Source: VRUE01 sp963812335 (GTDB taxonomy: Bacteria > Actinomycetota > Thermoleophilia > Solirubrobacterales > 70-9). Taken from it: a stretch of 64,000 bases of DNA. The translations under genes and the position numbers were made by a program. The notes beneath the pieces are model-generated. The model made no database searches, was not told the DNA's origin, and saw only the letters and a program-made list of their open reading frames with translations. Location of the stretch: contig CAWEUU010000004.1 of assembly GCA_963812335.1 (NCBI GenBank), positions 682,001-746,000 on the forward strand. The letters are read 5' to 3'. Every line of letters starts with the position of its first letter. The stretch's first letter is position 1. Below are positions 6,772-16,261 of this stretch, piece after piece.

Positions 6772-7632
6772 CTAGCCGAGGCTCGGACGCATCTGGCGGA
6801 GGCGTTTGACGCGCTCTTCGATCGGCGGGTGGGTGGAGAAGAGGCCCGCTATGCCCTTGGCCGCGAACGGCTTGACGATGTAGAGCGGCTCGGACGCCTG
6901 GTTGACCTGCATCGGCATGTCCGCCGCCCCCTGCTCGAGCCGCAACAGGGCGCTGGCCAGCGACTCCGGGTTGCCGCAGATCTGGGCGCCGCCCGCGTCG
7001 GCCGAGTACTCGCGCTGGCGCGAGATCGAGAGCTGGATGATCGTCGCCGCGATCGGCGCCAGCAGGACCATCGCCAGCGAGGCCACGAGGCTGAGCGGCG
7101 ACTCGTTGTCGTTGCCGAACCAGAGCAGCATGTAGGCGAGGTAGGTGATCGCGGCGCCGATCGCCGAGGCGATCGTCTGGATCAGGATGTCGCGGTGCTG
7201 GATGTGGGCGAGCTCGTGGGCGAGCACGCCCCGCAGCTCGTCCTCGGAGAGCAGCTTGGTGATCCCGGCGGTGACCGCGACCGCGGCGTTCTTCGGATTG
7301 CGGCCGGTGGCGAAGGCGTTGGGCTGCTCCTGCGGGATCAGGTAGAGGCGCGGCATCGGCAGCCCGGCGCGCGTCGTCAGTTCGCGCATGATCTGGTAGA
7401 GGCGCGGCGCTTCGGCCTCGTCGATCGGCTTCGCGCGGGCCATTTTCAGCGCCAGCTTGTCGCTGAAGAAGTAGGAGCCGAGGTTGATCAACAGGGCGAT
7501 GCCGAGGAAGAGCCCCGCCGTCGGCGCGCCGCCGATCAGGGCGCCGATCAGGACAAGGAGGCCACCGAGGGACGCCAGCAGGATCGTCGTCCGTATCGCC
7601 GCGCCCCGGTTGGATTGCTTGGTGGTGCTCAT
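6772..7632 (-). CDS. htpX: HtpX-like M48 zinc metalloprotease
   Basis: HtpX is a membrane zinc protease that degrades misfolded membrane proteins. The 286-residue protein has two N-terminal transmembrane segments (about residues 15-32 and 36-55), the domain start PRLYQIMRELTTRAGLPMP, the catalytic HELAH (about 140-144) inside VLAHELAHIQHRD, two further hydrophobic segments (about 155-200) and the third zinc ligand in REYSADAGGA. It ends with STHPPIEERVKRL, typical of the family. ATG start with GGAG 7 nt upstream. It is a single-gene unit with a hairpin after it. Confidence 0.92.
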   Translation of the reverse strand: MSTTKQSNRGAAIRTTILLASLGGLLVLIGALIGGAPTAGLFLGIALLINLGSYFFSDKLALKMARAKPIDEAEAPRLYQIMRELTTRAGLPMPRLYLIPQEQPNAFATGRNPKNAAVAVTAGITKLLSEDELRGVLAHELAHIQHRDILIQTIASAIGAAITYLAYMLLWFGNDNESPLSLVASLAMVLLAPIAATIIQLSISRQREYSADAGGAQICGNPESLASALLRLEQGAADMPMQVNQASEPLYIVKPFAAKGIAGLFSTHPPIEERVKRLRQMRPSLG

Positions 7633-7710
7633 CGCATCGCTCCGATCGTCGCTTTACCTGTCCCCGCAGTATCCAGGCGAGCGACCGCTCCGGCCATAGG
7701 TGCCAGCCCC

Positions 7711-7716
7711 TATTCT
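7711..7716 (+). promoter_or_regulatory. -10 box of histidine kinase gene
   Basis: TATTCT lies 6 nt before the ATG at 7723, which predicts a leaderless message for the kinase-regulator operon. Confidence 0.55.
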
Positions 7717-7722
7717 CGCCCG

Positions 7723-8574
7723 ATGACGACCCTGGTCATCGTCGTGCTCGCGATCGTCGCGGCGGCGCTCGCCTTCCAGCTCGTCGCCACGCTGCGCCGG
7801 CTTGCCCCGCTGGAGACGCTGATCGAAGACATGGAGAAGGTCGACCTGAGCCGGCCGGCGCCGCTGCTGCCGGACTCGATCGACGGCGTCGCCGAGACCG
7901 AGGAGGTCGAGCGGATCGAGCTCGCCTTCCTGCGCATGCTGCGCCGGCTGGAAGCCGAGCGGCGCCGCGCGGGGTCCGCTGCGCTGCGCGCCCAGGAGGA
8001 GGAGCGGGCGCGGGTCGCGCGCGACCTGCACGACGAGGTCAACCAGTCGCTGACCGGGCTGCTGCTGCGGCTCGAGGCGGTGCGCGAGGCGGCGCCGCCG
8101 GAGCTGGAGCCGGAACTGGCCGAGACCCGGGCACTCGCCAACCAGGCGATGCAGGAGCTGCTCTCGCTGGCCAGCCAGCTGCGCCCGACGGCGCTCGACG
8201 ACCTCGGCCTCGTCGCGGCGATCGGCGGCCAGGTAGAGCAGCTCGAGCGCTCCGGCCTGGCGGCGGAGCTGAGCGTCGAGGGCGAGTTCTCCGACCTCGA
8301 CGACGACGTGCAGCTGGTCGCCTACCGGGTCGCCCAGGAGGCGCTCAGCAACGCCGCCCGCCACAGCGGCGCCCGGCGGGTCGATGTGCGCCTGCGCCGC
8401 GCCGGCGACACGGTCGAGCTCGAGGTCGGCGATGACGGCAGCGGCTTCGCCTTCGAGCGCTCCGAGCGCGGCCTCGGCATCGGCGGCATGCGCGAGCGCG
8501 CGCTGTTGATCGGCGCCGAGCTGACGATCGAGTCCCGCCCCGGCGAGGGCACGACGGTGAGGCTGCGCAAATGA
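7723..8574 (+). CDS. NarL/LiaS-type sensor histidine kinase
   Basis: This 283-residue kinase has one N-terminal transmembrane helix (residues 3-22), a short linker, a HisKA_3 domain with H103 in ERARVARDLHDEVNQ, and a HATPase domain with VAQEALSNAARHSGA, EVGDDGSGF and GLGIGGMRERA. It lacks a large extracellular sensor domain, so its signal probably arises in or near the membrane. It should phosphorylate the response regulator in the overlapping downstream gene (ATGA). The in-frame sequence upstream of 7723 has no domain similarity, and the TATTCT box fixes the start. Confidence 0.9.
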   Translation: MTTLVIVVLAIVAAALAFQLVATLRRLAPLETLIEDMEKVDLSRPAPLLPDSIDGVAETEEVERIELAFLRMLRRLEAERRRAGSAALRAQEEERARVARDLHDEVNQSLTGLLLRLEAVREAAPPELEPELAETRALANQAMQELLSLASQLRPTALDDLGLVAAIGGQVEQLERSGLAAELSVEGEFSDLDDDVQLVAYRVAQEALSNAARHSGARRVDVRLRRAGDTVELEVGDDGSGFAFERSERGLGIGGMRERALLIGAELTIESRPGEGTTVRLRK

Positions 8575-9155
8575 GGGTCCTGATCGCCGACGACCACGGC
8601 ATCGTCCGCTCCGGTCTGCGGCTGCTGCTCGAGCGCCAGCCGGACATCGAGGTGATCGCCGAGGCGGCGGACGGGGCCGAGGCGCGCGAGCTGGCGATCC
8701 GCGAGCGGCCCGACCTGGCGATCCTTGACGTCAAGATGCCGAAGCTGACCGGGCTGCAGGCGACGCGCGAGATCAAGGCGCAGGCGCCCGAGGTCTCGGT
8801 GCTGATCCTCTCGATGCACGACGACGACCGCTACCTCGCCGAGGCGCTCAAGGCCGGCGCCTCGGGCTACGTGGTCAAGACACAGGCCGACGCCGACCTG
8901 CTCGCAGCGGTGCGCGCGGTCGAGCGCGGCGAGTCCTTCCCGGCGCCGGCGGCGGCGGGCGAGCTGACGCCGCGCGAGGAGGAGATCGTCAAGCTCGTCG
9001 CCGAGGCGCACACGAGCAAGCAGATCGCCGCGATCCTGCACCTCTCGGAGAAGACCGTCGAGAACCATCGCGCAAACGCGATGCGAAAGCTCGGCATGCG
9101 CGACCGCGTCGAGCTGGTCCGCTACGCGATCCGACGTGGCTTGATCGAGCCCTGA
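8571..9155 (+). CDS. NarL/FixJ-family response regulator
   Basis: This 194-residue two-domain regulator has a receiver domain with acidic pocket D7/D8 in IADDHG, phosphoacceptor D53 in LAILDVKMP, and the conserved lysine in GYVVKTQ. The C-terminal LuxR-type helix-turn-helix spans about residues 128-185 (LTPREEEIVKLVAE, SEKTVENHRANAMRKL). It is translated from an ATGA overlap with the kinase gene, so the pair is a two-component system. The downstream MFS gene, on the same strand 20-34 nt away, is a plausible target, by position only. Confidence 0.92.
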   Translation: MRVLIADDHGIVRSGLRLLLERQPDIEVIAEAADGAEARELAIRERPDLAILDVKMPKLTGLQATREIKAQAPEVSVLILSMHDDDRYLAEALKAGASGYVVKTQADADLLAAVRAVERGESFPAPAAAGELTPREEEIVKLVAEAHTSKQIAAILHLSEKTVENHRANAMRKLGMRDRVELVRYAIRRGLIEP

Positions 9156-9189
9156 GCCGGAGGCCTCCGTTTGCTTGACTAGGCGCGCG

Positions 9190-10671
9190 ATGACCAGTCG
9201 TGAGGACTTCCGCGAGAAGCGCTGGCTGGCGCTGATCCTGCTCTGCTCGGCGCAGTTCGTCGTCGTCCTCGACGCCTCGATCGTCAACGTGGCGCTGCCG
9301 ACGATCGGCGACGCCCTCGACTTCTCCCAGGAGAACCTGCCCTGGGTCGTCAACGCCTACATCCTCACCTTCGGCGGCTTCCTGCTGCTCGGCGGCCGCA
9401 CCGCCGACCTGCTCGGGCGGCGGCGGGTCTTCATGGGCGGGCTGGCGCTGGTCGCGGTCGCCTCGCTCGCCGCCGGCTTCGCCGCGACCGAAGCGCAGCT
9501 GATCGCGGCGCGGGCGGCGCAGGGGCTGGGCGCGGCGATCATCTCCCCGGCGGCGCTCTCGATCGTCACCACCACCTTCAAGGACGGCGCCGAGCGCAAC
9601 AGGGCGCTCGGGGTCTGGGGCGCGGTCGCCGGCTCCGGCGGCGCCGCCGGCGTGCTGCTTGGCGGCGTGCTCACCGACGGGCTCGGCTGGGAGTGGGTGC
9701 TCTGGGTCAACGTCCCGGTCGCCGCGATCGCCTTCGCTCTCTCCCCCCGGCTGATCGCCGAGAGCCGCGCCGAACACGAGACCCGCGCCTTCGACGTCGC
9801 CGGCGCCGTGACCATCACGGCGGCGCTCTCGATTCTCGTCTACGCCGTCGTCGACGCGACCGAGGCCGGCTGGGGCTCGACCAAGACGATCGCCCTGCTG
9901 GCGACCTCGGCAGCCCTGCACGCCACCTTCGTCGCGATCGAGCTGCGCTCGAGCAAGCCGCTGGTGCCGTTCTCGATCTTCCGTATCCGCACCCTGACCG
10001 GCGCCAACGTCGTCGGCCTGCTGGTCGGCGCCTCGCTCTTCTCGATGTTCTTCTTCATCTCGCTCTACATGCAGCAGGTGCTCGGCTACAGCGCGATCAA
10101 GGCCGGCCTCTCCTACTTCCCGCTGGCGCTGACGATCATGCTCTCGGCCGCGGTTGCCTCGCAGCTCGTCACCAAGCTCGGCTACAAGCCGGTGCTCGCC
10201 GCGGGCATGCTCTTCATCGTCGCCGGCCTGCTCTGGTTCAGCCGCGTCTCCGTCGGCGGCGGCTTCACGACCGACATCCTCGGGCCGTCGCTGCTTGCCG
10301 CCGCCGGACTCGGCTTCTCCTTCGTGACGACGACGATCGCCGCCGTCTCCGGCGTGCAGGAGAGCGAGGCGGGCCTGGCCAGCGGCCTGATCAACACCTC
10401 GCAGCAGATCGGCGGCGCGCTCGGCCTCGCCGTGCTCTCGACGATCGCCACCACGCGCGCGCTCGACCTCACCCCGGCCGGGGGCCAGCCGGATGCGGCG
10501 GCGCTGACCGACGGCTTCCAGGTCGCCTTCCTCGGCGGCGCCGGGTTCGCCGCGCTCGGCTTCGTCCTCACCCTGCTGCTGATCCGCAACAGCGACAGCC
10601 GCGCCCACGTCGAGATCGGCCGGCTCGAAGCCGCCGAGGGCGACGAGGCGACCGAGCCCGCATCCGCATAA
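9190..10671 (+). CDS. MFS drug exporter, DHA2/EmrB type (14 TM)
   Basis: This 493-residue integral membrane transporter has about 14 hydrophobic segments. LDASIVNVALPTIGDAL is the DHA2 motif in TM1, GGRTADLLGRRRVF is motif A between TM2 and TM3, and AQGLGAAIISPAALSIV is motif C-like. Such proteins export drugs or toxic compounds using proton motive force. It follows a two-component system on the same strand and may be controlled by it. Start: ATG at 9190; an in-frame TTG at 9175 with GGAGG 11 nt upstream is a possible alternative. The substrate is unknown. Confidence 0.88.
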   Translation: MTSREDFREKRWLALILLCSAQFVVVLDASIVNVALPTIGDALDFSQENLPWVVNAYILTFGGFLLLGGRTADLLGRRRVFMGGLALVAVASLAAGFAATEAQLIAARAAQGLGAAIISPAALSIVTTTFKDGAERNRALGVWGAVAGSGGAAGVLLGGVLTDGLGWEWVLWVNVPVAAIAFALSPRLIAESRAEHETRAFDVAGAVTITAALSILVYAVVDATEAGWGSTKTIALLATSAALHATFVAIELRSSKPLVPFSIFRIRTLTGANVVGLLVGASLFSMFFFISLYMQQVLGYSAIKAGLSYFPLALTIMLSAAVASQLVTKLGYKPVLAAGMLFIVAGLLWFSRVSVGGGFTTDILGPSLLAAAGLGFSFVTTTIAAVSGVQESEAGLASGLINTSQQIGGALGLAVLSTIATTRALDLTPAGGQPDAAALTDGFQVAFLGGAGFAALGFVLTLLLIRNSDSRAHVEIGRLEAAEGDEATEPASA

Positions 10672-10682
10672 CCGACCCCTTC

Positions 10683-10694
10683 AGTAGGATTTAG
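10683..10694 (+). promoter_or_regulatory. Rrf2 promoter, AGTAGGATTTAG motif
   Basis: TAGGAT (10685-10690) is a -10 box 8 nt before the Rrf2 ATG. The same AGTAGGATTWAG motif occurs at 14438-14449 before the Rieske-sufBD genes, and a close form (CAGGATTAAG) before the ThiF gene. It is a candidate target of the Rrf2 regulator. Confidence 0.5.
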
Positions 10695-10698
10695 GCGA

Positions 10699-11172
10699 AT
10701 GCTGTTCTCGACCAAAGCCGAGTACGGAGTGCGACTGATGGTCGAGCTGGGCCGCCAGCCCGGCTCCGCCCCGGTCTCGCTCAGCGCCGTCGCCGAGGCG
10801 GAGCGCCTGCCGCTCTCCTACCTCGAGCACCTGGTCGCCAAGCTGCGCAACGCCGAGCTGGTCAGCTCGACCCGCGGCGCCCATGGCGGCTACCGGTTGG
10901 CCAGGCCCGCGGAGACGATCACCCTCGACCAGGTGGTCGAGGCGCTGGAAGGGCAGATCGCACCGATGGAGTGCTTCCACGAGACTCCCGAGGGCAAGGT
11001 GCTCTGCTCGCACGAAAGCGACGGCGACCGCGCCTGCGCGACGAAGTTGCTCTGGACGCGTGTCCAGGGCGGCGTCACCAAGGCGCTGGCCGGCACGACG
11101 CTGGCCGAGCTGGTCGAGTTCTCCGGCGGCGCGGCAGGAGCCGAGCAGATGCCGGTCGGCAGCGCCGTCTAA
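10699..11172 (+). CDS. Rrf2-family Fe-S regulator (IscR/SufR-like)
   Basis: This 157-residue transcription factor has the Rrf2 winged helix at residues 1-80 (FSTKAEYGVRLMVEL, LPLSYLEHLVAKLRNAELV, RGAHGGYRLARP). Three cysteines sit in the usual cluster region, in MECFHE, KVLCSH and DRACAT (about residues 92-114). That pattern matches Rrf2 proteins that bind an Fe-S cluster and report cluster supply. It leads the sufC-sufS-sufU genes, so it probably represses the SUF operon and itself. A TAGGAT box 8 nt before the ATG indicates leaderless transcription. Confidence 0.9.
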   Translation: MLFSTKAEYGVRLMVELGRQPGSAPVSLSAVAEAERLPLSYLEHLVAKLRNAELVSSTRGAHGGYRLARPAETITLDQVVEALEGQIAPMECFHETPEGKVLCSHESDGDRACATKLLWTRVQGGVTKALAGTTLAELVEFSGGAAGAEQMPVGSAV

Positions 11173-11198
11173 CCCCCCGAAACCCCGAATGGAGATGC

Positions 11199-11959
<761 letters not shown>

Positions 11960-11963
<4 letters not shown>

Positions 11964-13204
11964 CCACCTCCACCGCCTCCTTTCCGATCGAGAAGGTCCG
12001 CGCCGCCTTCCCGGCGCTGGAGCGCGAGGTCCACGGGCGCCCGGTCGCCTATCTGGACAGCGGTGCCAGCGCCCAGCGAGTGCTGGCCTCGATCCAGGCG
12101 GTCGACCGCTACGAGCGCGCCCACCACTCCAATGTCCACCGCGGCTCGCACACGCTCTCGGCCGAGGCGACGGCGGCCTACGAGGGAGCGCGGGCGACCG
12201 TCGCCGACCACATCGGCGCCGCCGACCGGCGCGAGGTGATCTTCGTCCGCAACGCGACCGAGGCGATCAACCTGGTCGCGCGGGCCTGGGGCGACGCCAA
12301 CGTCGGCCCCGGCGACCGCATCGTGCTCTCCGAGATGGAGCACCACTCGAACATCGTCCCCTGGCAGCAGCTCGCCGAGCGGGTCGGGGCGGAGATAGAT
12401 TGGATCCCGGTCACCGACGCGGGCGGGCTCGACATGGCGATGCTCACCGGCCTGCTCGAGCAGCGGCCGAAGCTCGTCGCCGTCACCCACGTATCCAACG
12501 TGCTCGGCACCGAGACCCCGCTCGCCGAGATCTCCCGCCTCGCCCACGAGGCCGGCGCGCTGGTGCTCGCCGACGGCGCCCAGGCGGCGCCGAAGCTGCC
12601 GCTCGACGTCGCCGAGCTGGGCGTCGACTTCTACGCGCTGACCGGCCACAAGCTCTACGCGCCGACCGGGATCGGGGCGCTCTGGGGCAGGCTCGACCTG
12701 CTGCGCGAGATGCCGCCCTTCCTCGGCGGCGGCTCGATGATCCGCAAGGTGACGACCGCCGGCACCACCTACGCCGACCCGCCCGCCCGCTTCGAGGCCG
12801 GCACCCCGGCGATCGCCCAGGCCGTCGGCATCGCCTCGGCGCTGCGCTGGCTCGACGGGCTCGGCATGGATCTCGCGCGCACGCACGAGCGCGAGATCGC
12901 CGACTACGCGCTGGCGCAGCTGGCCGAGGTGCCCGGCCTGCGCGTCTTCGGCCCGCCCCGTGGCCCCGAGCGGCTCGGCCCGGTCTCCTTCGAGCTCGAG
13001 GGTGTCCACGCCCACGACGTCTCCGAGATCCTCGACCGCCATGGTGTCGCCGTACGCGCCGGCCACCACTGCGCCCAGCCGCTGATGGAGCGGCTCGGCG
13101 TCGCCGCCACCGCCCGCGCCAGCTTCGGCGTCTACACCACCCCGGAGGAGATCGACCGCATGGTCGAGGGCCTCCACGACGCGAGAAAGATCTTCGGCAT
13201 CTGA
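11960..13204 (+). CDS. sufS: Cysteine desulfurase SufS
   Basis: SufS removes sulfur from cysteine as a persulfide for Fe-S assembly. The 414-residue PLP enzyme shows RNATEAINLVARAW, EHHSNIVPWQ, the PLP lysine K231 in TGHKLYAPTG, and the persulfide cysteine (about residue 370) in RAGHHCAQPL, as in group II desulfurases. Start: GTG in a GTGA overlap with sufC; its stop TGA overlaps the sufU ATG. It probably hands sulfur to SufU, encoded immediately downstream. Confidence 0.95.
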
Positions 13205-13638
13205 TGGACGAGATGTACCGAGACCAGATCCTCGAGCACTACAAGCGCCCGCACAACTTCGGCCGCATCGAGGGCCCCGACCTCGAGTTCGAGGACACCA
13301 ACCCGTTCTGCGGCGACGAGCAGCACGTGACGATCCGACTCGACGATGGCGGCCGGGTGGCCGAGGTCGCCTTCGAGGGCCAGGGCTGCGCGATCTCGAC
13401 CGCGGCGACCTCGCTGCTGACCGACGAGCTGGTCGGCAAGACGCGCGAGGAGCTACTGGCGCTGCCCAAGGAGGAGGTGCTCGACCTGCTCGGGATCGAG
13501 ATCTCGGCGACGCGGATGAAGTGCGCGATGCTCGGCCTGAAGGTGGTCAAGAGCGCCTCGCTCGGCGAGCCCGCCGAATGGGAGGACGAGGGTGAGGCTG
13601 GCGACCCTGAGGCAGAGCGGGCGCGCGACGGGATCTGA
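13204..13638 (+). CDS. sufU: SufU zinc-dependent sulfurtransferase
   Basis: SufU accepts persulfide sulfur from SufS and passes it to the SufBCD scaffold. The 144-residue protein begins MDEMYRDQILEHYKRPHNFG. It carries the three ligand cysteines of the SufU/IscU fold: C36 in NPFCGD, C62 in GQGCAIS and one near residue 118 in MKCAML. The C-terminal tail is acidic and likely flexible. The ATG overlaps the sufS stop, so translation is coupled. The convergent esterase gene ends 7 nt after its stop. Confidence 0.93.
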   Translation: MDEMYRDQILEHYKRPHNFGRIEGPDLEFEDTNPFCGDEQHVTIRLDDGGRVAEVAFEGQGCAISTAATSLLTDELVGKTREELLALPKEEVLDLLGIEISATRMKCAMLGLKVVKSASLGEPAEWEDEGEAGDPEAERARDGI

Positions 13639-13645
13639 GCTGCGC

Positions 13646-14341
13646 TCAGACGCCGGCGAGGCCGCTGAGCCAGCGCAGGCCGAGCGTGAAGGAACGGGCG
13701 CGTGCTGCGGGGTCCCCATGCTGACCGGGGACCCGCACCAGGGAGACCCTCGGGTCGCGCTCGGCGAAGCCGATGTTCATCGCGCAGGGCACGACCGTGT
13801 CGGCGCAGCCGTGGAAGATCCGGACCGGCCGCCGGCTGGGCCGGTTGGCGGAGGAGTACAAGCGCATCGCATCCCATGTGGCCCTCAGGTAGCGCCAGGA
13901 GTGCGGATCGCCGGGTCGCGCCCTCACGTAACGCTGCGCGTACCGGGTGTGCCAAACGCGCAGCGCGGTGGGCGGCGATTTCGCCCCCGCCGCCCGGACG
14001 TAGCCGTTGGAGGCGAGCCAGGCGGCGATCGCGCCGCCGGCGGAGTCGCCGTAGGCATAGACGCTGCGCCCCTGTGCGCGCAGGCGGAGCGCGACGTCGC
14101 GCACCTGCTTGAAGGCGGCGGGCAGGTCATTCAGCGGGTAGGCAGGCTGCAGCGTCTCGAAGCCGCCCTGCGCGGCGGCGATACCGGCGGCGTAGTCCAT
14201 CGCCTCGGGCGAGCCCTCGAAGAATCCGCCGCCGTGGATCAGCAGCAGGACGGGCCGCTGCTCCGACGCGTCGGCGACCCCGACCGGAACGAGCAGAACC
14301 GCGGCGATCAGGGCGAGGGCAATCTTCACGGCGAGTCTCAT
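13646..14341 (-). CDS. Secreted alpha/beta-hydrolase (esterase/lipase)
   Basis: This 231-residue protein starts with a cleavable signal peptide, MRLAVKIALALIAAVLLVP followed by VGVADAS. The oxyanion motif LIHGGGF, the nucleophile elbow YGDSAGGAIAAW, an acidic residue in FHGCADTVVP and the histidine in PGQHGDP make a complete esterase triad of the HGGG type. It should act outside the cytoplasm on an unknown ester. The longer reading frame to 14407 adds 22 residues before the signal peptide and is less likely. It is odd in lying antisense between two halves of the SUF cluster. Confidence 0.8.
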   Translation of the reverse strand: MRLAVKIALALIAAVLLVPVGVADASEQRPVLLLIHGGGFFEGSPEAMDYAAGIAAAQGGFETLQPAYPLNDLPAAFKQVRDVALRLRAQGRSVYAYGDSAGGAIAAWLASNGYVRAAGAKSPPTALRVWHTRYAQRYVRARPGDPHSWRYLRATWDAMRLYSSANRPSRRPVRIFHGCADTVVPCAMNIGFAERDPRVSLVRVPGQHGDPAARARSFTLGLRWLSGLAGV

Positions 14342-14420
14342 CGACAAGCACAACCGCAGAGTTGAGCGGAAGATTCGGCGTGCCTCGACATCCGCAATGG
14401 CCCCCATCGTCGCCTTTCTC

Positions 14421-14449
14421 TAAAATCCGACTGGATAAGTAGGATTAAG
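14421..14449 (+). promoter_or_regulatory. Promoter/operator of Rieske-sufBD unit
   Basis: This contains AGTAGGATTAAG (14438-14449), with TAGGAT as a likely -10 box, preceded by an inverted AAATCC half (14422-14428) that could pair as an imperfect palindrome with GGATT. It matches the motif before the Rrf2 gene and restarts transcription after the antisense esterase. Confidence 0.5.
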
Positions 14450-14493
14450 TCTCAACCCGCACGAAGCAGCGGCGGAGACTAGCGTCTCGCCCC

Positions 14494-14820
14494 ATGACTG
14501 ACACCGCCGGAACCCAAATCTCTGTGTGCCCACTCGCCGAGCTGCCGCCCGGCGCGATGCACCTGGTTGAGCACGAGGGGACGAAGATCGGCGTATTCAA
14601 CTGTGACGGGACGCTGTACGCGATCGAGGATCGCTGCTCGCACGACGACGGGCCGCTCGCCGAGGGCGAGTTCGACAGGGATGCTTGCACCGTCGAGTGC
14701 CCCCGCCACGGATCGCTCTTCGACCTGACCACCGGCAGGCCGAAGACCCTCCCCGCCTATGCTCCGGTGCGGACGTTCACGACGGCCGTCGTGAACGACA
14801 CCATCGTCTTGGAGGTCTGA
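14494..14820 (+). CDS. Rieske [2Fe-2S] ferredoxin-like protein
   Basis: This 108-residue soluble Rieske domain has the complete cluster motif C48-x-H50-x18-C69-x2-H72 (RCSHDDGPL, ECPRHGSLFDL). Such small ferredoxins are often found in actinobacterial SUF operons; here it is the first gene of the second half and lies 7 nt before sufB. It may supply electrons during cluster assembly or be a client. It has no membrane anchor and no oxygenase domain. It could alternatively serve a ring-hydroxylating dioxygenase, but no such gene is near. Confidence 0.88.
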   Translation: MTDTAGTQISVCPLAELPPGAMHLVEHEGTKIGVFNCDGTLYAIEDRCSHDDGPLAEGEFDRDACTVECPRHGSLFDLTTGRPKTLPAYAPVRTFTTAVVNDTIVLEV

Positions 14821-14827
14821 TTCAAAG

Positions 14828-16261
14828 ATGGCAACGCCAGAGGCAGTAGCGGAGAAAAAAGAGCTCGCCGGAATCAACGCCGACTACAAGGAGAAGTTCG
14901 GCTTCCACGACCCCGAGGGCGGCTACGCCTACAAGGCGCCGAAGGGCCTCTCGCGCGAGGTGGTCGAGTCGATCTCCGAGTACAAGGACGAGCCGCAGTG
15001 GATGCGCGACTTCCGACTCAAGGCGCTGGAGCACTTCGAAAGCCGCCCGACCCCCGACTGGGGCGGCAACCTCGGCCAGATCGACTTCGAAGACATCCAC
15101 TACTTCGTCCGCGCCTCGGACAAGAACAGCCGCGACTGGAGCGAGGTCCCGGACGACATCAAAAACACCTTCGACCGGCTCGGCATCCCCGAGGCAGAGC
15201 GCAAATTCCTCTCCGGCGTCGGCGCCCAGTACGAGTCCGAGGTCGTCTACCACCAGGTCAACGAGAAGCTCGAGGCCCAGGGTGTGATCTTCACCGACAT
15301 GGACACGGCGCTGCGCGAGCACGAGGATCTCGTGCGCCAGTACTGGGCGACGGTGATCCCGCCCAACGACAACAAACTGGCGGCGCTCAACTCCGCCGTC
15401 TGGTCGGGCGGCTCTTTCGTCTACGTGCCCGCCGGGGTCAAGGTCGAGATGCCGCTGCAGGCCTACTTTCGGATCAATACCGAGAACATGGGCCAGTTCG
15501 AGCGCACTCTGATCATCTGCGAGGAGGGCGCCGACGTCCACTACATCGAGGGATGCACGGCGCCGGTCTACTCGACCGACTCCTTGCACTCGGCGGTGGT
15601 CGAGATCGTCGCCAAACCGAGCTCGCGGGTGCGCTACACGACCGTGCAGAACTGGTCGCAGAACGTCTTCAACCTGGTCACCAAGCGCGCCATCGCCGAG
15701 GAGAAGGCGACGATGGAGTGGGTCGACTGCAACCTCGGCTCGAAACTGACGATGAAGTACCCGTCGATCTACCTGCTCGGCCCCGAAGCGCACGGCGAGA
15801 TCCTCTCGATCGCCTTCGCCGGCGAGGGCCAGCACCAGGACGCCGGCGGCAAGATCATCCACGCGGCGCCGCGCACCTCTTCGTCGATCTTCTCCAAGTC
15901 GATCTCCAAGGACGGCGGCCGCAGCACCTACCGCGGCCTGCTCGAGGTCGCTGACGGGGCGAGCGAATCGCGATCCAAGGTGGTCTGCGACGCGCTGCTG
16001 CTCGACGAGGACTCGCGCTCGGACACCTACCCGACGATCCGCATCGGTGAGAACGACGCCGACGTCGGCCACGAGGCGACCGTCTCCAAAATCGGCGACG
16101 AGCAGGTCTTCTACCTGCAGAGCCACGGGCTCGACGAGGAGGAGGCATCGAAGATGATCGTCAACGGCTTCATCGAGCCGGTCACCAAGGAGCTGCCGAT
16201 GGAGTACGCGGTCGAGCTCAACCGGTTGATCGAGCTGCAGATGGAGGGCTCCATTGGCTGA
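14828..16261 (+). CDS. sufB: Fe-S cluster scaffold protein SufB
   Basis: SufB is the scaffold subunit on which SufBCD builds clusters. The 477-residue protein has the family blocks YKDEPQWMRDFRLKALEHF, PDWGGNLGQIDFEDIHYFVR, SGSFVYVPAGVKVEMPLQ-like GGSFVYVPAGVKVEMPLQ, IEGCTAPVYS and the C-terminal SHGLDEEEASKMIVNGFIEP with the conserved glutamate. It follows the Rieske gene by 7 nt, and sufD starts within its last codons. Confidence 0.96.
   Translation: MATPEAVAEKKELAGINADYKEKFGFHDPEGGYAYKAPKGLSREVVESISEYKDEPQWMRDFRLKALEHFESRPTPDWGGNLGQIDFEDIHYFVRASDKNSRDWSEVPDDIKNTFDRLGIPEAERKFLSGVGAQYESEVVYHQVNEKLEAQGVIFTDMDTALREHEDLVRQYWATVIPPNDNKLAALNSAVWSGGSFVYVPAGVKVEMPLQAYFRINTENMGQFERTLIICEEGADVHYIEGCTAPVYSTDSLHSAVVEIVAKPSSRVRYTTVQNWSQNVFNLVTKRAIAEEKATMEWVDCNLGSKLTMKYPSIYLLGPEAHGEILSIAFAGEGQHQDAGGKIIHAAPRTSSSIFSKSISKDGGRSTYRGLLEVADGASESRSKVVCDALLLDEDSRSDTYPTIRIGENDADVGHEATVSKIGDEQVFYLQSHGLDEEEASKMIVNGFIEPVTKELPMEYAVELNRLIELQMEGSIG

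Noticed and set aside
6829..7722. In-frame upstream extension of the histidine kinase
   Set aside because: It lies antisense to htpX, has no domain similarity, and the TATTCT box sits 6 nt before the ATG at 7723.
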